Of a stretch of DNA of 64,000 nucleotides, positions 47,449 through 57,031 are shown piece after piece. The DNA comes from Gammaproteobacteria bacterium. GTDB lineage: Bacteria > Pseudomonadota > Gammaproteobacteria > VBWC01. The stretch spans positions 1-64,000 of the forward strand of contig VBWC01000010.1 in assembly GCA_006218035.1 (NCBI GenBank), in the 5' to 3' direction. The number at the start of each line of letters is the position of its first letter. Positions within the stretch are counted from its first letter, which is position 1. A program made the translations under genes and the position numbers. The notes under the pieces are model-generated. The model saw only the letters and a program-made list of their open reading frames with translations, searched no databases and had not been told where the DNA came from.

Positions 47449-48569
47449 GGCAGCAGCCGGTACGCCATCTCCTCGCTGGCGGCCGGGACGCCGCCAGCGT
47501 CAGTGGCGGCCGCATTTGCGCGCGCGCCGTCGGCCACCAGCACGTTGCCAAGCGCTATGGTCTGGCGCAGCCCTTCGCGGCTGCTCTGGATGATCAGATC
47601 GAAAAGCACGCTGGACGGCTCGACGCGCGTTACCTGCAGCGACGCGACCGTATCGAGCGAGACAAGATAGCGGGTGACACGCGCGTAGTCGTCAAGGGCA
47701 TGGATATCGCTGACACGCAGCCTGACGGAATCGTTCTCGGCCAGACCGAAGACCTTCGAAAATCGCACGCCCAGCAGATCGGCAGCCTTATCCACCCCCG
47801 CGACCAGCGCTGCGCTGCGCGTCACGCCGGACGACTCCCACTGATCGCTGTTCCCGCCCTGATAAAACCCCCATGTCACCTGCCACCCTGCCGCCGCGTC
47901 CTGACGCACACGGCCGACCAGCACCGCATCGGCCTGGTAACGCCGCGACGCCTCGACCAGATTGTGCTGGAACGCGGCCCAGACATCGGCAAAACTGATC
48001 GCGAGCTGGTCTTCCAGATCCATCGCGGGAACCAACAGCGGAATACCGCGGCGCGCGGCGCGATCCAGCACCGGCCCACGCCATTCCGGGCTGGTATCGG
48101 CGCCGACGATATAGCGCTTGCCGGCGGGCTCCTGCACGGCGATCCACGCGACCGTTAACGGCCGCACCCGACCCCATACCGGGAAACCGGCGTCGCGCAA
48201 CGCCTTGTTCACCGCCTTCGCGTCGAAATCGACGTGCATGACATGCGTATAGACAGGGTCGAGCGGGTTCCGGGGATCGGCCGCGGGTTGCGCTGCCACC
48301 GCTTGATAGCGATATTGCTGGACGAAATCGCCGGCGCGCTCAATCGTCAGTGCAAGCTTCGGGTGCGTGGCGCTCTTGCGGTCACCGGTCACCTTGACGA
48401 CGACCTCGGCCAGCGCCGCCTTGAGCGGTTCGGCACGTTCGGCAGTCCCCTGACCCGTCACCGGAATTTCGGCGTCATACAGATTGTCGGCCTCGACCGC
48501 ATAAGCGGCGAATGTCGGCAGCACCACCAGGCACGCCAGAAGGATTGTCTGTATCCGAGGAATCGTCAT
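47445..48569 (-). CDS. DUF2066-family exported protein
   Basis: The protein has 374 aa. The signal peptide (TILLACLVVLPTFAAYAVEA) covers residues 1-26. The DUF2066 pattern follows: LYDAEIPVTGQGTAERAEPL, ALAEVVVKVTGDRKSATHP and VQQYRYQ. The C-terminal half contains YQADAVLVGRVRQDAAAGWQ, similar in tone to penicillin-binding lipoprotein activator folds. The function is unknown. It is first in a coupled run DUF2066-pgsA-perM-hda, a gene order shared with related bacteria. Confidence 0.88.
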   Translation of the reverse strand: MTIPRIQTILLACLVVLPTFAAYAVEADNLYDAEIPVTGQGTAERAEPLKAALAEVVVKVTGDRKSATHPKLALTIERAGDFVQQYRYQAVAAQPAADPRNPLDPVYTHVMHVDFDAKAVNKALRDAGFPVWGRVRPLTVAWIAVQEPAGKRYIVGADTSPEWRGPVLDRAARRGIPLLVPAMDLEDQLAISFADVWAAFQHNLVEASRRYQADAVLVGRVRQDAAAGWQVTWGFYQGGNSDQWESSGVTRSAALVAGVDKAADLLGVRFSKVFGLAENDSVRLRVSDIHALDDYARVTRYLVSLDTVASLQVTRVEPSSVLFDLIIQSSREGLRQTIALGNVLVADGARANAAATDAGGVPAASEEMAYRLLP

Positions 48570-48691
48570 AGTGGAATATCCGTTATAGTCATGCCATTAC
48601 ATCACATGAACGCACCGCGCGCGCAACCCGCAGCACTATACCTATTATAAGGATATGAACGCGACTGCGTGGACAAAATCGCCGCTGCCGG

Positions 48692-50053
48692 TCAGCGGCG
48701 CGGCAGTACGACGGTAATTCTCGCACCGCCCGACGCGCCGGCACCGATCTCGAATTTACCGCCGTAGATCCGCACGATATCGTCGACGATCGCCAGCCCG
48801 ATGCCGTGGCCGCCTTCCGCGCTTTCCGCGCGCACGCCCCGGCGGCGCACGTCACGTTCGGCCGCCGCCGAGATGCCCGGGCCATCGTCTTCGACGATCA
48901 ACGTCAACCCGCCAACGCGGCCGGCATCCGCGCTGCCGGATGTCGCTCTGACCTCCACCCGGTGCCGGCACCATTTGTACGCGTTATCGAGCAGATTGCC
49001 GATGACCTCGAACAAATCGCTCTCGTCACCATGGAATTCACAGGCCGGATCAACCTGCACGTCACAGACCACGCCTTTGTCGGAATATACCTTGTTGAGC
49101 GCGCCGGCCACCTTGCGGGCGATCTGTTCGACGTTGACCGGGGACCCGAGCACGGTGCCGCCGGAGGCGGCGGCGCGCCGCAACTGATAGTCGACCGTCC
49201 GGGACATGCGGTCGACCTGCTCCTGAACCGTATCGGCAAGCTCCTGCACGCTGTTGCGGTCCTCGACGGCGCCGCGCAGCACCGCGAGCGGCGTCTTCAA
49301 ACTGTGGGCAAGATCGCCGAGGCGGTGACGGTAGCGTTCCAGGTGATCGCGACTGGATTCGATCAGCGCATTGATATTATCGGTCAGTGGTCGCAATTCG
49401 GCGGGATAGTGCCCGGCCAGCGCGGTTTGCTTGCCCTGCTCGATCAAGGCGAGGTCATCGGCCGCCTGACGCAGCGGTGTAAGACTCCAGCGCAGAATCG
49501 TCCCCTGCACCGCCAGCAGCATGATCGCAACCGCCGCCAGCCAGCCCCACAGCTGCCGGCGAAAACCACTGATCCTGCTCCGGTGGTCGCGGAGGTCTTC
49601 CGCGGCGCTGAACGTATAACCGCCGTGCGGGCCGGCGGTCGCGTCCCAGGTAACGCCGAGGCTGTATACCTGTACCACGGTCCCATCGGATACGTTCAGC
49701 TCCCGGAACAGCGACTCGCCGCGCCCCAGCCCGGAAGGAAACGGTATGGACAACGACTCCATCGACGGCGAGCGCCACATCTGCTGGCCGTCGTTGCTCA
49801 TGAAAAACGCGAACAGATCCGAACCCGGAATGAAGAAACGCACTTCGGGCAACGCGTTCGTCAACCGCGTAATACCATCTTCGCCCTGCTCCGATGCGGC
49901 GACCAGCGCATTGACGTCACCACGCAAACGATCCTTCAACGCCTGCTCGGCGCTGACGCTGTAGGCATGGTCGAGCGTCAGTCCGGTGATGCCGAAAAAC
50001 AACGCCAGCACCAGACTGGCGGCGATCAGCAGACGGGCCCGCAGCGAGAACAT
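48692..50053 (-). CDS. phoQ: PhoQ-like sensor histidine kinase
   Basis: The protein has 453 aa. Two membrane helices (about 8-28 and 166-186) bound a periplasmic sensor domain of about 135 residues, with several acidic residues. A HAMP-like linker follows. The H-box LAHSLKTPLAVLRG lies near residue 248, and the ATPase core has the N-box GNLLDNAYKW, G1 VEDDGPGIS and G2 GGHGIGLAIVDDIV. The H-box and sensor layout resemble PhoQ. The ligand is unknown. Its start shares one base with the stop codon of phoP. Confidence 0.88.
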   Translation of the reverse strand: MFSLRARLLIAASLVLALFFGITGLTLDHAYSVSAEQALKDRLRGDVNALVAASEQGEDGITRLTNALPEVRFFIPGSDLFAFFMSNDGQQMWRSPSMESLSIPFPSGLGRGESLFRELNVSDGTVVQVYSLGVTWDATAGPHGGYTFSAAEDLRDHRSRISGFRRQLWGWLAAVAIMLLAVQGTILRWSLTPLRQAADDLALIEQGKQTALAGHYPAELRPLTDNINALIESSRDHLERYRHRLGDLAHSLKTPLAVLRGAVEDRNSVQELADTVQEQVDRMSRTVDYQLRRAAASGGTVLGSPVNVEQIARKVAGALNKVYSDKGVVCDVQVDPACEFHGDESDLFEVIGNLLDNAYKWCRHRVEVRATSGSADAGRVGGLTLIVEDDGPGISAAAERDVRRRGVRAESAEGGHGIGLAIVDDIVRIYGGKFEIGAGASGGARITVVLPRR

Positions 50054-50739
50054 CAGTCGCTGGCGGGGCGCGGCAACGTCATCCGGTAACCGCTGCCACG
50101 CAGTGTTTCGATCGGGTTGAGGACGCCGTCCGGATCGAGCTTGGATCGCAAGCGCCGAATGAATACCTCAATAACGTTGCTGTCGCGATCGAAATCCTGG
50201 GCGTAAAGATGCTCGGTCAACTCGGCCTTCGACACCACCTTGCCGGCGTTCATCACCAGATATTGCAGCGTGCGGAACTCGAACGCGGTCAGTTCAACGC
50301 CGCGATCATCAATGGTCACTTCCCTGGTCGTGGTATGTAAACTCAGCGGACCGCACCGCAGCTCGGGCTGCGTCCAACCGGCGGCACGGCGTAACAGCGC
50401 ATTCAGCCGGGCCAGCAATTCCTCGATACGGAACGGCTTCACCATGTAGTCGTCAGCGCCGGCCTCCAGCCCTTCCACCTTCTCTTCCCAGCGACCGCGC
50501 GCGGTCAGAATCAGAATCGGAAACGACCGCCCTTCCTTGCGCAACCGCTTGATCACCTCGATGCCGGACAGTGTCGGCAGGCCAAGGTCGATCACCGCGA
50601 TATCAAACGGATACTCATTGCCGAGATACAGCCCGTCCTCGCCATTGGCCGCGCCATCGACGGCGTAGCCCTCGTTCCCGAGACGCTTGACCAGCTGCTC
50701 GCGCAGCTCCGCTTCATCCTCGACGACCAGTACTCGCAT
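50053..50739 (-). CDS. phoP: PhoP-like response regulator (OmpR family)
   Basis: The protein has 228 aa. The receiver domain has the acidic pocket VVEDEAE, phosphoacceptor Asp51 in IAVIDLGLP, and LTARGRWEEKVEGLEAGADD (Thr and conserved switch region) with VKPF. The C-terminal winged helix has LTAFEFRTLQYLV and VIEVFIRRLRSKL for DNA contact, ending LRGSGYRMTL. Similarity to PhoP extends through the receiver domain. It overlaps phoQ by one base. A GTTCAG direct repeat upstream of the next gene is a plausible target. Confidence 0.9.
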   Translation of the reverse strand: MRVLVVEDEAELREQLVKRLGNEGYAVDGAANGEDGLYLGNEYPFDIAVIDLGLPTLSGIEVIKRLRKEGRSFPILILTARGRWEEKVEGLEAGADDYMVKPFRIEELLARLNALLRRAAGWTQPELRCGPLSLHTTTREVTIDDRGVELTAFEFRTLQYLVMNAGKVVSKAELTEHLYAQDFDRDSNVIEVFIRRLRSKLDPDGVLNPIETLRGSGYRMTLPRPASD

Positions 50740-50842
50740 GCGTTAGGGCCTCTCCGGGGACACCGTGACCAGTGCACCATTTAAACGGCAGGACGGCGCT
50801 AACGCAACCTGCGGGCAATGCCCCGCTGCGGACGCACGCCGC

Positions 50843-51370
50843 CTAGTCGATCACATCGACGCGCATTTTCACCTTCACCCAGGCGCCGGGGTCGTGATCC
50901 ATCCGCGTCTCGAAGACCTCGCCCCGATAGCGATAGGTGACATGGTAGCCGGTGACCCGCTCCTCGACGTACGAATCGTCACTGACCTGGCAGTGCCGCT
51001 GCGTCTCCGTGTGCGGTCGCGCATAGGCCGTCTGGCGGCTGCCGTCACGGCCGATCGATGCGCCCAGCAGGGTACCGGCGACGGTCGCCGCCTTCTTGCC
51101 GTTACCACCGCCGAACTGATGTCCGATCACACCGCCAACGATACCGCCGAAGATCGCCGGCGTCGCCGATTCGTAGTAGTGATCGTGCGTCACCTCCTCG
51201 TCCCAGCAGTCACGCCGCGGCGTCGACACCTGCACGGTACGCATAATCGGCTCGGCGTTGATCACCTTTGCCTTGTCATATTGATTATGGCCGCGGTCAC
51301 CGGCGAAAACCACTGCGGGTAGCGCCAGCAAGGAAGCAGCGACAGCAAACTTGATGCGGTTGGCTTTCAT
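50843..51370 (-). CDS. Glycine-zipper 2TM-type outer-membrane protein
   Basis: The protein has 175 aa with GAGGAG about 6 bases before the ATG. The signal peptide (AVAASLLALPAVVFAGD) covers residues 1-23. The glycine zipper of the Rickettsia 17-kDa antigen type is IFGGIVGGVIGHQFGGGNGK followed by AATVAGTLLGASIG. The C-terminal part has RHCQVSDDSYVEERVTGYHV and YRYRGEVFETRMDHDPG. It lies 104 bp upstream of phoP on the same strand, with a PhoP-like direct repeat in front, so it may be part of the same regulon. Confidence 0.85.
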   Translation of the reverse strand: MKANRIKFAVAASLLALPAVVFAGDRGHNQYDKAKVINAEPIMRTVQVSTPRRDCWDEEVTHDHYYESATPAIFGGIVGGVIGHQFGGGNGKKAATVAGTLLGASIGRDGSRQTAYARPHTETQRHCQVSDDSYVEERVTGYHVTYRYRGEVFETRMDHDPGAWVKVKMRVDVID

Positions 51371-51416
51371 CGCGATTCTCCTCGTTTGAACGGATGATTC
51401 TTGTCATCCTGGCTCC

Positions 51417-51450
51417 AGCCTAGCGCAGCTGTTCTGAACGGCGACTGAAC
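51417..51450 (-). promoter_or_regulatory. PhoP-type direct repeat GTTCAG-N5-GTTCAG with -10 box
   Basis: On the minus strand a perfect 6-base repeat is spaced 11 bases centre to centre (51450-51434). TAGGCT, a possible -10 element, begins 11 bases after the second half. That layout matches PhoP-activated promoters, where the direct repeat replaces the -35 box. It lies 64 bases before the glycine-zipper ATG, and the PhoP-like gene follows. Binding by this PhoP is inference. Confidence 0.6.
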
Positions 51451-51491
51451 CGGCGGCGATACGGTCACCGGCAACATGTTTCGTGCCAACC

Positions 51492-51522
51492 AAAAAAAAA
51501 ACGGGCCCCGAAGGGCCCGTTC
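51492..51522 (-). terminator. Rho-independent terminator of the cytochrome c gene
   Basis: On the minus strand ACGGGCCC and GGGCCCGT pair around a four-base loop (TTCG) and are followed by nine Ts. It lies 24 bases after the cytochrome stop codon and is one of the strongest terminators in the window. Confidence 0.93.
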
Positions 51523-51545
51523 TTACAGCCTGACTACAGACTGGT

Positions 51546-51899
51546 TTATTTCGCCAGTGACAGCACGAAGTCGACCAGCTGCTCAATGTCGGCGTCCGCG
51601 ACGCGCGGTGAGTACGGGGGCATCGGAACGCCGCCGGTCACCTCTGTCCAGTTACCCTTGCCGCCAGCCTTTACCTTGGCGACCAGCTGGTCACGCTTGG
51701 TGGCGTCACCCTTGTATTTGGCGGAGACGTCGCCCCACGCCGGGCCGACAACCTTCTTTTCGATGCTGTGACAGGCGAGGCAACCGCTCTTCTTGGCAAG
51801 TTCCAGACCTGCCGCCTGATCCAGAGCCGCGAACGCGCTCGTTGACACCAGCAAGGAACCCGACAATGCTATCCCAGCAACAGAGATGAAACGTTTCAT
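51546..51899 (-). CDS. Periplasmic class I c-type cytochrome (c551/c552-like)
   Basis: The protein has 117 aa from the ATG at 51899 with AGGA about 5 bases upstream. The signal peptide ends AFAAL at about residue 23. The heme motif CLACH attaches heme c, and the sixth ligand is probably Met in VPMPPYSPRV. AAGLELAKKSGCLACHSIEK and IEQLVDFVLSL are typical of small soluble electron carriers such as c551. It could donate to an oxidase or nitrite reductase; none is present nearby. Confidence 0.92.
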   Translation of the reverse strand: MKRFISVAGIALSGSLLVSTSAFAALDQAAGLELAKKSGCLACHSIEKKVVGPAWGDVSAKYKGDATKRDQLVAKVKAGGKGNWTEVTGGVPMPPYSPRVADADIEQLVDFVLSLAK

Positions 51900-52187
51900 A
51901 TTTCCTGACCTCCGGATTATAGGTTTTCGAACAACTACAGGGTATCCCCCCCAAACTGAACTGCCGCTGAACACTTTATCACCGGATACCCTTCCGGCGG
52001 AAGCGGATAAATCCGGGCGCGGGTCGGCTGGCCGGACACAGCGCCGCCGCTGACGACTGCGCTGGCACCCGCCGGCTGCACTGCGGTATCATGCGCATCT
52101 CGTGACTGCCCTCCGGCACGAGTACAAACGCATTGTTAACTATAGATTTTTGATCACCCAGCCGCGGCTCAGGAAGCCACCCAGCCC

Positions 52188-53243
52188 ATGACATCGAAAG
52201 CAGAGAAACCACTCAGTTACCGCGACGCCGGTGTCGACATCGACGCCGGGGGTCGACTGGTCGAGTTGATCAAACCGTTTGCCGAGAAAACCAGACGGCC
52301 GGAAGTCCTGGCCGGCCTCGGCGGCTTCGGCGCGCTGTTCGAACTGCCGCTCGATCATTACAGCCGCCCGGTGCTGGTGGCCAGCACCGACGGCGTCGGC
52401 ACCAAGCTCAAACTGGCGATCGAGGCGCGCATTTACGACACCGTCGGCATCGATCTGGTCGCCATGTGCGTCAACGATCTGGTCGTACAGGGCGCAGAGC
52501 CGTTATTTTTTCTCGACTACTATGCGACGGGCAGGCTCGATGTCGATGCCGCCGCAGCCGTGATCAAGGGCATCGCGCGGGGCTGCGAAATCGCCGGTGC
52601 GGCGCTGGTCGGCGGTGAAACGGCGGAGATGCCGGGCATGTACCGCGACGGCGATTTTGATCTTGCCGGCTTCAGCGTGGGCGTGGTTGAAAAGAGCGCG
52701 ATTATCGATGGTTCGAAGGTACAGGCCGGCGATGCCGTGCTTGGTATCGCCTCATCGGGACCGCACTCCAACGGTTACTCGCTGATACGCAAGATCATCG
52801 ACGTGTCCGGCGCGTCCCTGGAAGACGTATTCGCCGATAGCACGCTGGGCCGGACCCTGCTGGAACCGACGCGGATCTACGTTAAGCCGCTGTTAACCCT
52901 GTTCGAGGATACTGACGTCCATGCGCTCGCCCATATCACCGGCGGCGGCTTGCTGGAAAACCTGCCGCGCGTGATGCCGGACAACACCTGCGCGGTACTC
53001 GATGCCGGCACGTGGCGGCGGCCGGCGATTTTTGACTGGCTCCAGGAAACGGGAAATGTCGACGCCCACGAAATGTATCGAACATTTAACTGCGGCATTG
53101 GCATGGCCGTGGTGATGCCGGAAGCGGACGTCGATCAGGCGATCCGGCACCTTGCGCTGCACGGCGAAACCGCGTGGCGCATCGGTACGATCGAACCACT
53201 GCAGCGCCACCAGGAACAGGTCATCATCCGCCCTTCATTATGA
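52188..53243 (+). CDS. purM: Phosphoribosylformylglycinamidine cyclo-ligase PurM
   Basis: The protein has 351 aa, the usual size. PurM makes aminoimidazole ribonucleotide with ATP in purine synthesis. Signatures are [66 protein letters not shown] and [15 protein letters not shown]. The ATG has AGGA 13 bases away, so the ribosome site is weak. Its stop codon overlaps the purN start (ATGA). The divergent 288-bp space to the cytochrome gene must hold both promoters. Confidence 0.98.
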   Translation: MTSKAEKPLSYRDAGVDIDAGGRLVELIKPFAEKTRRPEVLAGLGGFGALFELPLDHYSRPVLVASTDGVGTKLKLAIEARIYDTVGIDLVAMCVNDLVVQGAEPLFFLDYYATGRLDVDAAAAVIKGIARGCEIAGAALVGGETAEMPGMYRDGDFDLAGFSVGVVEKSAIIDGSKVQAGDAVLGIASSGPHSNGYSLIRKIIDVSGASLEDVFADSTLGRTLLEPTRIYVKPLLTLFEDTDVHALAHITGGGLLENLPRVMPDNTCAVLDAGTWRRPAIFDWLQETGNVDAHEMYRTFNCGIGMAVVMPEADVDQAIRHLALHGETAWRIGTIEPLQRHQEQVIIRPSL

Positions 53244-53941
53244 CGTCACCGTCGGCCAAACACCGCCTGCCGATCGTGGTGCTGATATCGGGCGACGGTT
53301 CCAATCTGCAGGCGATTATTGACCGCGCTGCCGACAACCTGCCGGTCGAGATCCGCGCGGTCATCAGCAACCGGGCGGGTGTGACAGGGCTGCAACGCGC
53401 GCAGCAGGCCGGGATACCAGCACATGTCGTCGATCACACGAGGTTTCGCGCACGCGACGACTTTGATCGCGAACTGATCCGGGTTATCGATCATTACCGG
53501 CCGGAACTGATCGTCATGGCGGGATTCATGCGAATACTTGGTCAGGAGTTTATCGATCGTTACGCGGGACGCGCGCTCAACGTGCATCCGTCGCTGCTGC
53601 CGGCCTACCCCGGCCTCGATACCCATCGGCGCGTACTGGCCGCCGGTGAACGGGAACATGGCGTCAGCGTCCATTTCGTCACCAGCGAACTCGATGGCGG
53701 CCCGGTCGTCGCGCAGGCGCGTGTGCCGGTGCTGCCCGGCGATACAGCAGAGAGGCTCGCGGCGCGGGCACGTGCGGAAGAGCATGTACTATACCCGCTG
53801 GTCATCGGCTGGTTCGCCGCCGGCCGGCTGAAATTTTCCGGCGGCAAGGTGACGCTGGACGACGTGACACTCACGCAGCCGGTCGAGCCGTTGCACCCCG
53901 CCGATGAACGCCATGCCCGTTTCCCCGTGAGGGGGCAATGA
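53240..53941 (+). CDS. purN: Phosphoribosylglycinamide formyltransferase PurN
   Basis: The protein has 233 aa from the ATG at 53240, coupled to purM. PurN transfers a formyl group from 10-formyl-THF to glycinamide ribonucleotide. Signatures are [48 protein letters not shown] and [16 protein letters not shown], which includes the catalytic His, with [19 protein letters not shown] following. The C-terminal 30 residues extend beyond the E. coli length. Its stop codon overlaps the DUF3108 start (ATGA). Confidence 0.97.
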   Translation: MTSPSAKHRLPIVVLISGDGSNLQAIIDRAADNLPVEIRAVISNRAGVTGLQRAQQAGIPAHVVDHTRFRARDDFDRELIRVIDHYRPELIVMAGFMRILGQEFIDRYAGRALNVHPSLLPAYPGLDTHRRVLAAGEREHGVSVHFVTSELDGGPVVAQARVPVLPGDTAERLAARARAEEHVLYPLVIGWFAAGRLKFSGGKVTLDDVTLTQPVEPLHPADERHARFPVRGQ

Positions 53942-54663
53942 ATAAACCCCTGACCGCCATGCTGCTCGTGACCGCGATCCTGATCCCGCCAAATCTGGCG
54001 GGCGCGGTATCACTGCCGCGGACGTTCACGGCAAACTATGAATTCACGCGCAACGGTATTCTGCTCGGAGAAGTCCAGCGTACCTTGAGGGCCAACGGCG
54101 ATGGCTCCTATGTCTACGAGTCGGTATCGCAGGCGGGCGGCATGATCGCGTGGTTCGTCAAGGACAAGCTGATCGAGCGCAGCACATGGCGGTGGACAGG
54201 ATCGCGGATCAAGCCACAAACCTATCTGTATCATCATTTCGGCGGCAAGAAGCAGCGCCGCGTCGAACTCGCTTTTGACTGGCAGAACGGCATCGTCACC
54301 AACACGGTCGATAACGACCCGTGGACCATGAAAATACCGGAGAATACCCTCGACAAACTGGTGTACCAGTTTTCGATCATGATTGATCTGCAGAACAACC
54401 GGAGCGAACTGATCTATCCGGTGGCGGATGGCGGCGAACTCAAGACATACCATTTCGAGATCGTCGGCGAGGAGACGTTGCAGACGCCAATGGGTGTCTT
54501 CAAGGCGACCAGGATCAATCGTATCGGCGGCAAACGCCCGACAACGATCTGGTGCGCGAAGGAACTCGATTACATGGCGGTACGCATCGAACAAACGGAA
54601 GACAATGGCACCCAGTTACTGATGCAGTTGCGCGATCTCGAGTGGCATGCGCCGTCGCCGTGA
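53938..54663 (+). CDS. DUF3108-family exported protein
   Basis: The protein has 241 aa. A signal peptide covers residues 1-23 (LLVTAILIPPNLAGAV). The family pattern is FTANYEFTRNGILLGEVQRT, VKDKLIERSTWRW, IKPQTYLYHHFGGKKQR, and later TPMGVFKATRINRIGGKRPT. DUF3108 proteins are periplasmic, of unknown function, and regularly follow purN in gammaproteobacteria, as here with a four-base overlap. Confidence 0.88.
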   Translation: MNKPLTAMLLVTAILIPPNLAGAVSLPRTFTANYEFTRNGILLGEVQRTLRANGDGSYVYESVSQAGGMIAWFVKDKLIERSTWRWTGSRIKPQTYLYHHFGGKKQRRVELAFDWQNGIVTNTVDNDPWTMKIPENTLDKLVYQFSIMIDLQNNRSELIYPVADGGELKTYHFEIVGEETLQTPMGVFKATRINRIGGKRPTTIWCAKELDYMAVRIEQTEDNGTQLLMQLRDLEWHAPSP

Positions 54664-54678
54664 CAGGCGGCGTTGACG

Positions 54679-55245
54679 TCACGCCTTCGGTAACGTGACG
54701 CCGGTCTGGCCCTGGTATTTGCCGCCGCGATCCCGGTAGGACACCTCGCAGACCTCGTCGGATTCGAAGAACAGCACCTGCGCGACACCCTCGTTCGCGT
54801 AGATTTTCGCCGGCAACGGCGTCGTGTTGGAAAACTCCAGCGTGACATGCCCTTCCCACTCCGGCTCCAGCGGCGTGACATTGACGATGATGCCGCAGCG
54901 CGCGTAGGTCGACTTGCCCAGACAGATGGTCAGCACGTTGCGCGGGATACGGAAATATTCGACGGTACGCGCCAGCGCGAAGGAATTCGGCGGAATCATG
55001 CACACCTTGGCCTTGACGTCGACGAAACTGTTGGCATCGAAATTTTTTGGATCAACGATGGCGGAATTGATATTGGTGAATATCTTGAATTCATCCGAAC
55101 AACGGATGTCGTAGCCATAGCTCGACGTGCCATACGAAATCACCCGGCCGGTGCCGTTGTCGCGGACCTGCCCGGGTTCGAACGGCTCGATCATACCGTG
55201 CTGTTTTGCCATGCGGCGGATCCAGCGATCCGATTTAATGCTCAT
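54679..55245 (-). CDS. dcd: dCTP deaminase
   Basis: The protein has 188 aa of the trimeric dUTPase/Dcd fold. It converts dCTP to dUTP for thymidylate synthesis. Signatures are [60 protein letters not shown] and the C-terminal [17 protein letters not shown]. The catalytic Glu is in PEWEGHV. It converges with the DUF3108 gene. Its upstream neighbour apbC is on the same strand, 78 bp away. Confidence 0.97.
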   Translation of the reverse strand: MSIKSDRWIRRMAKQHGMIEPFEPGQVRDNGTGRVISYGTSSYGYDIRCSDEFKIFTNINSAIVDPKNFDANSFVDVKAKVCMIPPNSFALARTVEYFRIPRNVLTICLGKSTYARCGIIVNVTPLEPEWEGHVTLEFSNTTPLPAKIYANEGVAQVLFFESDEVCEVSYRDRGGKYQGQTGVTLPKA

Positions 55246-55322
55246 CTGTCCTCCCCAATCAAACAGACCGGCGCTGCCCGCGGTTTCCGTGGCAGGCCGG
55301 AACGATCCCTGTGCGGTAAACC

Positions 55323-56414
55323 TCAGGTGTTCTGGATAACGATATTCGGAAATTTCGCGGTGTAGTCCTTGCCCTGCAATGACAGCCGCGCGGCAACCTT
55401 ACGGGCGATATCCCGGTATATCCCGGCGATGGCACCGTCGGGATCGGCGATGACACTGGGATGCCCGTTATCGGAATTCTCGCGTATCGTGATATCGAGC
55501 GGCAATGCGCCGAGGAAGCTCACGTTGTACTGCGCCGCCATCTGTTGGCCGCCGCCGGAACCGAAGATATGCTCTTCGTGACCACATGCGCTGCAGATAT
55601 GCGTGCTCATGTTCTCGACGACACCAAGCACCGGCACACTGACCTTTTCAAACATCTTGAGCGCCTTGCGCGCATCGATCAGCGCGATGTCCTGCGGCGT
55701 TGTGACGATCACCGCGCCGCTGACCGGTATCTTCTGCGCCAGCGTCAGCTGCGTATCGCCGGTGCCCGGCGGCAGATCAACGACCAGATAATCGAGATCG
55801 CGCCATTTGGTTTCTTTCAACAGCTGCTCCAGCGCCTGCGTCACCATCGGCCCGCGCCAGATCATCGGCGTCTCTTCATCGATCAGATAACCGATCGACA
55901 TCGACTGAATGCCGTGATTCACCAGCGGCTCCATCGATTTGCCGTCGCGCGATTCGGGCCGGGCGTGGATGCCAAGCATGTGCGGCTGGCTGGGCCCGTA
56001 GATATCGGCATCAAGAATACCGACCGTGGCACCTTCCGCCTGCAGTGCCAGCGCCAGATTCACCGCGACCGTCGACTTGCCGACGCCGCCCTTGCCGGAG
56101 CCGACGGCAATAATGTTTTTGATGTTCGGCAGCGGCTTGACCCCCTGCTGCACGGAATGCGAAACCACCGCGGAGCGGATAGCGATATTCGCCCGGCTCA
56201 CACCGTCCAGCGCCTCGATGCGCTCGCGCAACACCGTGGCCAGCGCGTCACGAAATCCGGCCGCCGGATAGCCAAGCTCGATCTGCACGGTGACGGTCGC
56301 GCCATCGACCGTAATCTGCTTGACCGCGTTCGCGGCCACCAGATCGAGATTCAGATAGGGGTCGTTGTACCCCTTGATCGCCATTTCAACTTGTAAACGG
56401 GATACCTGTGTCAC
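55323..56414 (-). CDS. apbC: Iron-sulfur cluster carrier ApbC (Mrp)
   Basis: The protein has 363 aa from the GTG at 56414; an ATG at 56384 is possible, and the longer frame upstream crosses a non-coding stretch. An N-terminal MIP18/DUF59-like domain (about 10-85) precedes the P-loop ATPase with the deviant Walker [27 protein letters not shown] and [13 protein letters not shown] are family-typical, and [10 protein letters not shown] carries the CxxC that bridges an Fe-S cluster in the dimer. It delivers clusters to apoproteins. Confidence 0.95.
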   Translation of the reverse strand: MTQVSRLQVEMAIKGYNDPYLNLDLVAANAVKQITVDGATVTVQIELGYPAAGFRDALATVLRERIEALDGVSRANIAIRSAVVSHSVQQGVKPLPNIKNIIAVGSGKGGVGKSTVAVNLALALQAEGATVGILDADIYGPSQPHMLGIHARPESRDGKSMEPLVNHGIQSMSIGYLIDEETPMIWRGPMVTQALEQLLKETKWRDLDYLVVDLPPGTGDTQLTLAQKIPVSGAVIVTTPQDIALIDARKALKMFEKVSVPVLGVVENMSTHICSACGHEEHIFGSGGGQQMAAQYNVSFLGALPLDITIRENSDNGHPSVIADPDGAIAGIYRDIARKVAARLSLQGKDYTAKFPNIVIQNT

Positions 56415-56525
56415 ATCTCTCTCGCGGGGATCAGTGGATCGGCGACGCGCTGTCACGCCGTTGTAAGGGGGGCATTTTACAACATGCGGAGTGACACGTG
56501 TTGCGCGGGCCGACGCTGCCGACAC

Positions 56526-56556
56526 AAAAAAAAAGGCGGCCCAGTTGCGGACCGCC
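56526..56556 (-). terminator. Rho-independent terminator of the small orphan gene
   Basis: On the minus strand GGCGGTCC pairs with GGGCCGCC (one G-T pair) around a six-base loop and is followed by nine Ts. It lies 37 bases after the stop codon at 56593, and it separates that gene from apbC. Confidence 0.88.
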
Positions 56557-56592
56557 AAAAGAGACACGCCTTAGAGACAATATGTGGCGTGC

Positions 56593-56823
56593 CTACGAGG
56601 AAGCCGATGCGCTGCGCGCACGGGCAGGTCCGCGCGGCGGTTGAACATCCGGATACTGCCGGTCCACAAAACGGAACAGCTCGGTGGGCGACTTGAAAGT
56701 GCGGAAAATAATGCGGTTATTAATCACGGCTACCCAATAGTCGGGCTGACTACCGCCATTAAACCGGGGCATGGCCTCGACGGTCACGCCGTTTATCTGC
56801 CTGACTACGACCATATCGTCCAT
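56593..56823 (-). CDS. Small hypothetical protein
   Basis: The protein has 76 aa from the ATG at 56823; a GTG at 56856 and another ATG at 56814 are alternatives, and none has a clear ribosome site. The sequence (MDDMVVVRQINGVTVEAMPR, WVAVINNRIIFRTFKSP, ELFRFVDRQYP) is compact, with no signal peptide or membrane segment, and an Arg/Pro/Ala/Ser tail. I recognise no family. The strong terminator that follows supports a real transcript. It is about 175 bp downstream of the cupredoxin gene and likely has its own promoter. Confidence 0.55.
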   Translation of the reverse strand: MDDMVVVRQINGVTVEAMPRFNGGSQPDYWVAVINNRIIFRTFKSPTELFRFVDRQYPDVQPPRGPARARSASASS

Positions 56824-57031
56824 CGCGCATTTCGTTAGTGAGAAGGCAGCGGACACGTTTGCAAACCGTGTACCACGAAACAGATTCTTTATGAATTCAG
56901 TTAATTAAGCGGCTGTTTTAGCCGGCGTCAAGCCACTGGCGGGGAGATGTGTAAAGGGTTCCGACAACTCTGGCAAGCATAGCGGCCAGTGCGACCGACC
57001 GGACCGTGATATCGCCCGGGGGACGGCAGGC

